A stretch of 64,000 nt of DNA from Methylorubrum sp. B1-46 (GTDB lineage Bacteria > Pseudomonadota > Alphaproteobacteria > Rhizobiales > Beijerinckiaceae), in contig NZ_CP088247.1 in the NCBI RefSeq assembly GCF_021117295.1, positions 248,001 through 312,000 of the forward strand, read 5' to 3'. Of this stretch, positions 18,488 through 28,000 are shown piece after piece (positions within the stretch are counted from its first letter, which is position 1; every line of letters starts with the position of its first letter). Below the pieces are notes generated by a model. That model did not search any database. It was not told the origin of the DNA and was given only the letters and a program-made list of their open reading frames with translations. The translations under genes were made by a program, and so were the position numbers.

Positions 18488-18949
18488 TTAGGTATTCGAT
18501 GGCCAGCCTCCCCGATGCGGTGGCGGTTCGTTCAGCACGGCCCAGAACACACCGAGGTCCTGGATCGCATCGAAGAATTCCTTGAACCCAACGGGCTTGA
18601 CGACAAAAGCGTTCACGCCGAGTTCGTAGGAGCGGACGAGGTCGCTCTCTTCCCTCGACGAGGTCAGCATCACGACCGGAATCGCGCGGGTCCGCGGGTC
18701 ACCCTTCACCGTCGCAAGCACCTCCAGCCCATCGACTTTCGGCAGCTTGAGATCGAGCAACACCACGGCCGGATCCGACACGTCGGGACGATCGTAGATG
18801 CCGCGCTGCTGGAGGTAGTCCAGAGCCTCGGCTCCGTCGCGGCAGATCACGATCTCGTTGGCGAGCTGGCTCTGCTCCAAGGCCGCGAGCGTCAGCTCGA
18901 TGTCGTTCGGATTGTCCTCGACGAGAAGGATCGGCTTCAGATCGGCCAT
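18488..18949 (-). CDS. Single-domain response regulator
   Basis: A 153-residue receiver of the Rcp1 type that usually accompanies bacteriophytochromes. It shows the acidic pair in LLVEDNPNDIELT, the phosphoacceptor Asp in VVLLDLKLPKVDG, the switch residue in VVMLTSS and the Lys in VVKPVGF. There is no output domain, so it probably relays phosphate or binds a partner protein. The ATG at 18949 abuts the phytochrome stop, so the two should be translated together. Its stop lies close to where the hybrid kinase frame begins. Confidence 0.93.
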   Translation of the reverse strand: MADLKPILLVEDNPNDIELTLAALEQSQLANEIVICRDGAEALDYLQQRGIYDRPDVSDPAVVLLDLKLPKVDGLEVLATVKGDPRTRAIPVVMLTSSREESDLVRSYELGVNAFVVKPVGFKEFFDAIQDLGVFWAVLNEPPPHRGGWPSNT

Positions 18950-18950
18950 G

Positions 18951-21245
18951 TCAGCGCGCCCCCTCGCGCAACGGTAGCGTGAAGTGGAAGGTTGCGCCCC
19001 GGCCGAGAGCGCCCTCGGCCCAGGTCCGGCCGCCATGCCGCTCGACGATGCGGCGGACATTGGCGAGGCCGATGCCGGTGCCCTCGAATTCCTCGACCCG
19101 GTGCAGGCGCTGAAAGACACCGAACAGCTTGCCGACATAGGCCATGTCGAAGCCGACGCCGTTGTCGCGCACGTAGAACACCGCCTCTCCATCCTGATCG
19201 GGCTCGCGCCCGATCTCGATCAAGGCCTCGGGCCTGTCGCGGGTGTATTTCACCGCGTTCGAGAGCAAATTCTCGATGACGAGGCGCAGCATGACCGGGT
19301 CGGCATGGACGCGTCCGAGCGCGCCGACCTGCCAGCGGATGGCCCGGCCCGACGGAACGTCTCGCAGGGTCTTGCGGCGAACCTCCTCGACGAGCTGGTT
19401 CATGTCGCCGGAGACGCGGTTGAGCGCGTTCCGCCCCATCTGCGAGAAGTTGAGGAGGTTGTCGACGAGCTTGCCTGCCGACAGGGCCGCCTCGGCGATG
19501 GTGTCGACGTAGCGCCGTCCCGTCTCGCTCAAGTTTGCGCCCTCGCGCGAGCGCAGGAGTTCGGAGTAGCCCACGATGTGGCGGAACGGAGCTCGGAGGT
19601 CGTGACTGACGGAGTAGGAGAAGGCCTCCAGCTCCTTGTTCGAGCGTTGCAGCTCCTCGCTCAGGGCCGCGAGCTCCTCGGCCCGGCGCAGCACGATGCC
19701 GAGCACGGCCGCGCGCAGGTCCTTGGCGGCGTCGATCTCGGGGCCGGACCAGGGCAGCGACCGGCCCTGCACGGTCTCCTTCCACGTCTCGAACGACTTG
19801 CGCGGATGCAGCCGGTCCGGTCCGCCCGCCGGATCGGGAGTCGCCGGCTTGCTCGGATTGCCGCCCCAGCGCACGGTCTGCACGACTTCCGGTCGGAACC
19901 AGAGAACGTAGCTCGCGTATCGCTGCGAAATCGAGATGGCGAGAAGGCCGCTGGCACGCTTGGCGAAGGCGCGTGCCGGCGGGTAGTCTTCCCCGAGACT
20001 GTCGGTGACGAAGACGCCGTCTCGGATCGGCCGACTCGACACCCATGCGTGGAGGGCCCGAATTTCGTCGGCAGCCGGTGTCGCACCGAGCAGCCGGCAG
20101 CTGTCGGCGGTGACGACGGCGGCGCCCGCCGCATCGACGAGCGCCAGCACGTCGTCGGGATGGTTCAGCAGGCCGTCGATGAACTGCTCTTCTTCGGCCA
20201 TGTAGCCGAGGAGGCGCGCCTGGATCATGCCGAGCCGGATGCGCTGCTCGGCCAGCGCCCCCCGTTCCCTGGCGGCTAGCTGCAGGGCGAAGATGCGGGT
20301 GAGGAAGTCGCAGGCGTTGCGGGCTTGAAGCGGCACGCGGTGCGGTGCCTTGTTGTGGCAGGAGATCAGGCCCCAGAGCGCGCCATCGACAAGGATCGAC
20401 ACGGACATCGAGGCCATCGTGCCCATGTTGCGCATGTACTCGACATGGACGGGGGAGACCGAGCGCAGGACCGATTGACTGAGATCGAGCGGCGTGCCGG
20501 TCGAGGGCGTGTGCGACGGGAGGATCGGAACCGGCTCGTAGCCCGCATCGGGAATGATGCGCAGGCGGTTTCGCCGGTAGAGTTCGCGCGCCTGAGCCGG
20601 GATGTCGGAGGCGGGAAAGCGCAGGTCGAGATAGGAGGGCAGCCGTCCGTTGCCGGCCTCGGCCACGACGGTTCCGTGCCAGTCACGGTCGAACCGGTAG
20701 ACCAGAGCGCGGTCGAAGCCGGTAATGTGGCGGACATCCGAGGCGAGCAGGGCGCAGAGGTCGGCCACGGAGCCGGCTGCGTGAAGGCCTTCCACGAACG
20801 CGTTCAGGCGCGGATAGAGCGCATCGAGGCTCTGGATGGAGGCGGCTTCGCTCGCCACCGCCTCGAACTCCAGAACGACGAGATCACCGACCCGGTGGGC
20901 CGCCAGATCGTAGGAGCCGGGCCCCTCCCCGCATTCCAGGACCAGGGTGGTCAGGTAGGCCGCCCCCTCGGACGGCTGGGCTTGCGCAACGTAGGACTCC
21001 AGCGCCGGAACAGCCTCTGGGAAGGCCGTGCGGATCGACTGTCCGAGGACCTCCTCCAGTCTCTCTGCCGCCGGGCGGCCGGGACGATCGGGGAGGTTCG
21101 CGCTTGCTTGAACGATCCGAAGATCCGGCCCTTCCAGCACGAGAAGGAAGCCATGCGGCTGAAGCGTTCCGAGAAGATGAATGGGTTCTCTGTCGCACGC
21201 AGTCAGATCTGCTGCTCCAGGCGACGGAGCGCCGGAACGGATCAT
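18951..21245 (-). CDS. bphP: Bacteriophytochrome histidine kinase
   Basis: A 764-residue red/far-red photoreceptor kinase. The biliverdin-binding Cys sits near the N-terminus in TACDREPIHLLGTLQPHG, before a PAS domain. A GAF domain follows with FDRALVYRFDRDWHG and the chromophore motif FPASDIPAQARELY, then a PHY domain (including the tongue-region SFETWKETVQGRSLPW), HisKA (His in YSVSHDLRAPFRHI) and HATPase (NLLSNAVKYT, DNGVGFD, GTGIGLANVRRI). I chose the ATG at 21245, which follows GGGAGA; in-frame ATGs at 21257 and 21299 are possible. First gene of a three-gene operon. No haem oxygenase gene for biliverdin is in the window. Confidence 0.95.
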   Translation of the reverse strand: MIRSGAPSPGAADLTACDREPIHLLGTLQPHGFLLVLEGPDLRIVQASANLPDRPGRPAAERLEEVLGQSIRTAFPEAVPALESYVAQAQPSEGAAYLTTLVLECGEGPGSYDLAAHRVGDLVVLEFEAVASEAASIQSLDALYPRLNAFVEGLHAAGSVADLCALLASDVRHITGFDRALVYRFDRDWHGTVVAEAGNGRLPSYLDLRFPASDIPAQARELYRRNRLRIIPDAGYEPVPILPSHTPSTGTPLDLSQSVLRSVSPVHVEYMRNMGTMASMSVSILVDGALWGLISCHNKAPHRVPLQARNACDFLTRIFALQLAARERGALAEQRIRLGMIQARLLGYMAEEEQFIDGLLNHPDDVLALVDAAGAAVVTADSCRLLGATPAADEIRALHAWVSSRPIRDGVFVTDSLGEDYPPARAFAKRASGLLAISISQRYASYVLWFRPEVVQTVRWGGNPSKPATPDPAGGPDRLHPRKSFETWKETVQGRSLPWSGPEIDAAKDLRAAVLGIVLRRAEELAALSEELQRSNKELEAFSYSVSHDLRAPFRHIVGYSELLRSREGANLSETGRRYVDTIAEAALSAGKLVDNLLNFSQMGRNALNRVSGDMNQLVEEVRRKTLRDVPSGRAIRWQVGALGRVHADPVMLRLVIENLLSNAVKYTRDRPEALIEIGREPDQDGEAVFYVRDNGVGFDMAYVGKLFGVFQRLHRVEEFEGTGIGLANVRRIVERHGGRTWAEGALGRGATFHFTLPLREGAR

Positions 21246-22066
21246 AGGGTCTCCCATCTCGTCGGAGTGGAGCGGGATCTTACAGCGACAGGCTTGCAAG
21301 CGCGACCCACCTGCCGGATTTTGCCGCAGCGAAGGCGAGCGTCACGGGCCGGCCCTCAGTTCCAATCCGACTTCAGGTACTGAGAGAATCAGCCTCACCA
21401 AGCCGGTGACTCGTCCGCGACGGTGACCGAGATCGATCACCGCATCGATGCCGTGCGTAATCATGAAAACGGCCCGGCCTACCTTGACGCACCCGTCCTT
21501 CCACTTGGGCGAGGGACCGCATCGACGACGAGCCACGTGCAGCCCCAGTCTTGCTCGCGCGTCCGTCCCTCCCCTTGCATTCCGGTTCGAGGATCGATGC
21601 GCAGTCGCGTGTAAGCCTGATGCAACCCCGTGTGCGAGTTCGGTTCACGTCCTGATTCACCCGTCGCGGCGCAGGACAGCCGTCGGGACCGGCCGTCTCT
21701 CGGCGAGGCACGAATCGGTCTTCGACCGCGAGAGCATCATCTCGAACGCCTGTGCACGGGTTTTGGATGATGACGATGCGGAAACAACGTCACGGAGCAT
21801 CGTGCCGGATCGGATATCCAGCACGATGATCGGCCGGCCGATGCCAACCCGTGCCGGGACATCCAGGCTTCACAGTACTGTTGCGGAACGCCGCTAGCGG
21901 AGATTGCGGCTGGCTTTGATCGAAACGCGGTCTGCGTGCCGTGAACGTCCCGCTGTGGTGGGGCGTCCATGACCGCTGCGGCTTCTCGCATCCGGCCGAG
22001 GATCAACCCTTGGCTTTGCACCGGGCGAACAAGACACCCGGCCTGCTCGGCTGCCTGGAGAGTGAC
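21246..22066. other. 820-bp divergent intergenic region
   Basis: It separates the phytochrome operon (minus) from the giant nuclease gene (plus), so both promoters should lie here. Several open frames exist, but their third-position GC is well below that of the flanking genes. I could not define promoter boxes. Confidence 0.4.
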
Positions 22067-25000
22067 ATGGCCACGAGCCTCGCCGTCGGCGACATCGCTC
22101 TTGTCGGATTCGATGCCGACGATCCGGACGACTTCGCCTTTGTTCTCCTGCGCGACATCGAGGCCGGCACCAGCATCACCTTCACCGATAACGGCTGGAA
22201 CAGCACCGACAGCGCCCTTCGGACCGCCGAGGGCAGCTACACCTACACGGCGCCGACGGCGCTCACGGCCGGAACGGTGATCCACCTCACCAAAGACGCC
22301 ACAGCCGGGGGAGCGAACACGCCCGTCTTTACGGACGCTGACGCCCCACGATTCTCATTCAGCACGAGTGGCGATCAGATCCTCGCCTATCAGGGCCCTG
22401 CGGCGAACCCGACCTTCCTGTACGCGATCAATTTCGCCGACGGCAGCGGAACCTTCGCGGCCAACGGCAGCAATGCCAACACCTCGGCGCTTCCGCCTGG
22501 ACTGATCCTCGGGCAGACCGCCTTGGCGCTCGGCGCCGATAACGGCCGCTACACCGGCACCGTCTCGGGCACTCGCGATCAGCTCCTGGCGGCGATCGGC
22601 ACGGCCGGATCCTGGAGCCAGGACAATGCTGCCCGCATCGGAGCCGGCAGCTACGGCGCCTTCACGGTGACCGCCAATGCAGTCGCTCCCGCCCTGTCGA
22701 TCGACGACGTGCAGGTCAGCGAGGGCGATTCGGGGGGGAAGCAGCTCGTCTTAACCGTCTCGCTGAATGCGCCCGCGCCCGCGGGCGGCGTGAGCTTCGA
22801 TATCGCAACGGCCGACGGCAGCGCTTCGGCCGGCAGCGACTACCTCGCTCGGGCGCTCACCGGCCAGACCATCGCGGCGGGCCAGACCAGCACGACCTTC
22901 GCCCTGGACATCCTCGGCGACACTATAATCGAGCCGACCGAGACCTTCACGGTCGCGGTCACGAACGTCCGCGGGGCGACGGTGGCGGACGGCCAGGGCA
23001 CCGGCACGATCCTCACCGACGACATCGGCATCCGCATCAACGGCATCACGGTCTTCGACGCGGCGCCCTCGCTTCAGGGGCTTTCCGGCGCCACGGCGAC
23101 GGCGGCGCCAGTCGCGACGAATGCACTCCAGCTCGTACGACTTGGCGCTTACGCCACTACCAACGATCCGGCGACCCAGGCGGCTCCCAACGCCGAGGTG
23201 GTGGCCTACGATTCGACCACGAGCCGCCTCTACATCCAGAACACCAACGAGAACCGCATCGAGATCGTCACGCTCGACGCCACCGGCGCGCTGAACAAGT
23301 CCGGCGCGATCGGGCTCGCCGGGCTGGAGCAGTACGGCGCGGTCAACTCGGTGGCGGTCTTCAACGGCCTCGTGGCCGTCGCCTATGCCAACGCGACCGG
23401 CGATGCGCCGGGGCGGGTCGCCTTGTTCAACGCCGACGGAACCCTGCTGCGCTCGCTCACGGTCGGCGTCGGGCCGGATCAGATCGTCTTCACCCGTGAC
23501 GGCAGCCGCCTTCTCGTGGCCAACGAGGGCGAGCAGGCGAGCGCCGGCAGCAACCCGATCGGCGGAATCTCGATCATCGACGTCTCGGGCGGTGCGGCCA
23601 ACGCGGCCGTCACGGCCACCGTCGGCTTCGAAGGGCTCGACGGCAGCGAGGCGGCCCTGCGCGCCCGCGGTCTTGCCATCACGCCGGGCAAGAGCGCGGC
23701 GGCCGATATCGAGCCGGAATACATCGCGATCTCGCCCGACAACCGCTTCGCCTACGTCACCCTGCAGGAGGTGAACGGCGTCGCCATCATCGATCTCGCC
23801 AATCCCGGTACGGCGCCGATCGCGATCCAGCCGCTCGGCGCGGTCAACCATTCGCTCGCCGGCAACGAGTTCGACGCCTCCGACCGAGACGGGCCCGCCA
23901 ACGCGCAGGGCGTCGGCACCGCCTCGATCCGCATTGCGGCAACCCCGGCCAACACACCGATCTACGGCCTGCTCCAGCCTGATGCCGTGGCCTCGTTCGC
24001 CACCGGCGGTGCGACCTACTTCGTCACCGCCAACGAGGGCGACCAGCGGGTGATCGGCGGCGCCGACGATACCGGCGACGTCGCCCGCCTGAGCAACATC
24101 CCCAACAGCCGGCTGACGCCTGAACTCCAGCTCCTGAAGGCCGATCCGGCCTATGCCCGCCTCAACGTTCTGCAGCGCACGGGCGATACCGACGGCGACG
24201 GCGTGATCGACCAGCTCCATACGCTCGGCGGGCGCGGGATCTCGATCTTCCGCCAGAATGCCGACGGCACGCTCACCAAGGTGCGCGAGACCGGCGGCGA
24301 GTTCGAGAAGATCTTCGCCCAGAGCGCGCCGGAGCGCTTCAACAACGATCAGGGGCTCGCCAACACGCCGGACGATCGCTCGGACAACAAGGGGCCCGAG
24401 CCCGAGGGCATCACCATCGGCACCGTCAACGGCCGGATCTACGCCTTCGTCGGCCTGGAGCGGCAGAGCGGCGTCATCGTCTACGACGTGACCGATCCGG
24501 CCAATGCCGCCTACGTCTCCTACGTCCCGCCGCTTCCCGGTGCCACGACCGATCTCGGCCCGGAGGTGCTGACCTTCATCGCCGCCGACCGCAACCCGAC
24601 CGGCACCCCCCTGCTGGTCAGCGCCAACGAGGTCGCCAACGGCGGCGCCGTGCTCTACGCCGCCCTGCCCCAGGGCTTCACGCAGGAAGTCGGCTTCGCC
24701 GCGAACGCCCTCACCGTCAGCAAGGCGGAGGGCAATGCGGGCGAGAGCGTGTTCACCTTCACGGTGGAGCGCAGCAACGGCACGCTGGGTGCTGTCTCCT
24801 TCACCGCCGAGCTGACGGGCAGCGGCGCCAGCGCGGCCGACAGCGCCGATTTCGCCGGCGCGCCGGGCCTGCCCCTGACGGTCGTGGGCACGATCCCCGC
24901 CGGCGCCGCCACGGCGCAGGTCAGTGTGACGGTCCGGGCCGACGTCCTGCCCGAGGCCGACGAGACCTTCGCCCTCACCCTGCGCTCGGCCGCCTCGGAC

Positions 25001-28000
25001 CAGGCCGGCATCACGGCCGCCGTGCGCGGCAGCGCCGCCACCGCGACCGGCACGATCGTCAACGACGACGCCAGCCTGATCTCGGCGGTGCAGGGTGCGG
25101 GGACGGCGAGCCCGCTTGTCGGACGCACCGTCACGATCGAGGCCATCGTCGTCGGCGACTTCCAGAACGCCGACGCCGACGCCAAGCGCAATCTCGGCGG
25201 CTTCTACCTGCAGGAAGAGGCGACCGATCAGGACGGCAACCCGCTGACCTCGGAAGGCGTCTTCGTCTTCGAGGGTACCGGCAACCGCCTCGTCGATGTC
25301 GCCGAGGGTGACCGCGTTCGCGTCACCGGCACCGTCGCCGAATTCAACGGCGAGACGCAGATCACCGTCCGGAACGCCGCGGCGATCCAGGTCGTGACGA
25401 CCGGCGCACTGACGCCCGAGCAGGTCAAGGCCTCGGCGGTTGCCGTCGAACTGCCGGCGGCCGGGACGATCGGCACCGGCACGACGGCGCAGCCCGACCT
25501 CGAACGCTACGAGGGCATGCTGGTCCGCTTCCCCCAGACGCTGTCGATCACAGAGCAGTTCAACCTCGACCGCTTCAACGAGATCCGCCTCGCCGCCGGC
25601 GGACGGACCGAGACTTTCACCAACGCGTTCGAGCCGAACACGGCGGCCTACGCCGCCTACCTCGCCCAGACGGCGGCGCGCACGATCACCTACGACGACG
25701 GGCAGAATGCCCAGAACCTCCCGGTGGAGAACCTCGACGGCTTCGGTCCGGCCTACGGCACCGCGAGCGCGCCGCGCATGGGTGACACCCTCACGGGGCT
25801 GACCGGCACGCTCGGCTTCGGCCCCACCGGCGCCTACCGGGTGCGCGCGATCGACGACGGCGACAATCGCTTCGCGGTCGCCAACCCGCGGCATGCCGAG
25901 CCCGATCCGGTCGGCGGTACGCTCAAGGTCGGCAGCCTCAACGTCCTCAACTACTTCACCACCCTGGACCCCGGCTCCTCCGCGCGCACAGCGATCGGCC
26001 AGCAGCCGCGGGGCGCCAACAGCGCCGGCGAACTCGCGCGCCAGACCGAGAAGCTCGTCACGACCCTGATCGGCACCGGCGCCGACGTGCTCGGCCTCAC
26101 CGAACTGGAGAACCAGTTCCGTCCAGGCGACCCCGGAAACGCGCTCGAATTCCTGGTCGGGCAGCTCAACCTGCGCGCGGGCGCCGGCACCTACGCTTAC
26201 GTCAATCCGGGCGCGCAACTCGACCAGGGCCAGTTCCTCGGCGGCGACGCGATCGCGGTCGGCTTCATCTACAAGCCGAGCAAGGTCAGCGTGGCGATGA
26301 ACACCACGATCGAGCGGCTCGACGACACCGACGTAGCGGCCTTCAACGCCGCCCTGCTGCAGCAGAGCACGATCGGCCACATCTTCAACGGCGCCAATAC
26401 CAGCCGCGCCTCGCTCGCGGTGACCTTCAACGAGATCGCTACGAACGAGACCTTCACCGCGGTCATCAACCACTTCAAGTCGAAGGGCGGCACCGGCACC
26501 GGCGCGGATGCCGACCAGGGCGACGGCCAGGGCGCGTGGCAGCAGCAGCGCGAACTGGCGGCGACGGCGCTGGCCCAGTGGCTCGCCCTGCACCCGACGG
26601 GGACCGGGGACAGCGACACGATCCTGCTCGGCGACTTCAACGCCTACATCAAGGAGGATGCGCTCGACATCCTCAAGGCGGCAGGCTTCACCAACCTCGC
26701 CGAGGATCGGCTCGCCAATCCCTATTCCTACGTGTTCGACGGGGCCTACGGCGCCCTCGACCACGCGCTGGCCAGCGCGAGCCTGAACCGGCAGTTGACC
26801 GGCGTCACCGAGTGGCACGTCAACGCCGACGAGGCGGACGCGATCGACTACAATCTCGATTTCGGCCGCCCGGCCAGCTACTTCGACGGCCGCTCGCCCG
26901 CGCGCGAATCCGACCACGATCCGGTCCTCGTCGGCCTGCGCCTCGACCAGACCGCGCCGACGCTCCTCGCCGCGACGCCCGCCGACAATGCCGCCAAAGT
27001 GGCGCCCGGCGCCGACATCGTCCTGCGCTTCAGCGAGGCGGTGCGGGCCGGCGCCGGCAGCATCACCCTCACCGACGGCGCGGGCGACACCCGTACCCTC
27101 TTGGTCTCCGACACCGCCCAGGTCCGTGTCAGCGGCGACACGGTGACGATCAACCCGAGCGCCGACCTGCGGCCCGGCACCGCCTACGACCTGATCGTGC
27201 CGGCGGGCGCCTTCACTGACACCGCAGGCAACGCCTTCGCCGGCATCGCCCGAGACAGCCTCGATTTCACCACGGAGCAGGCCACCCCCATGACCTACAC
27301 GCTTCAGATCCTGCACGCCTCGGACTGGGAGGGCGGATTGCTCGCAACCGAGCGGGCCGCCAACTTCGCCGCCATCGTCGATCGGCTCGAGGACGCAACG
27401 CCGAACTCGATCACGCTCTCGACCGGCGACGGCTGGATCCCGAGCCCGTTCTACATCGCGGGCGCCGACCCGCAGATGGCTGCGACCTATAACGGGGTCT
27501 ACAACCAGCTCTACGGGCTCTCGGGCGCAGCCGCCTACGGCCGTCTCGCCGCCTCGCCCGGCCGGGCCGACATCACCATCCAGAACATCATCGGCGTCCA
27601 GGCGGCGGTGTTCGGCAACCACGAATTCGATGCGGGCCCCAACGAGGTCGCCAACATCATCGGCGCCAATCTCGGCAGCGCGGCAGGGGCCGCCGACGAC
27701 ACCTGGGTTGGCGCGCAATTCCCCTACCTCTCGACGAACCTGAACTTCTCCCGCGAGGCCGCTTTGTCGGGCCTCGTCCATCGCGACGGCGACCTTGCCA
27801 CCTTCGCGCAGACCGGCCCGGCCTCGACCCAGACCGGCACTGGCGCGGACAAGATCGCCAAGTCGACCATCCTCGTCGAGAACGGCGAGCGGATCGCCTT
27901 CATCGGCGCGACCACGCAGCTCGAGCCGCTGCTGACGACGCTCGGCAACGTCACGGTGGACGGTTTCACCGGCCGCGACGAGATCGCGCTCCTGGCCAGC

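Noticed and set aside
21342..21536. Minus-strand 64-codon frame upstream of the phytochrome (FMITHGIDAVIDLG...)
   Set aside because: It reads somewhat like protein, but third-position GC is lower than in neighbours and there is no ribosome site; not enough support.
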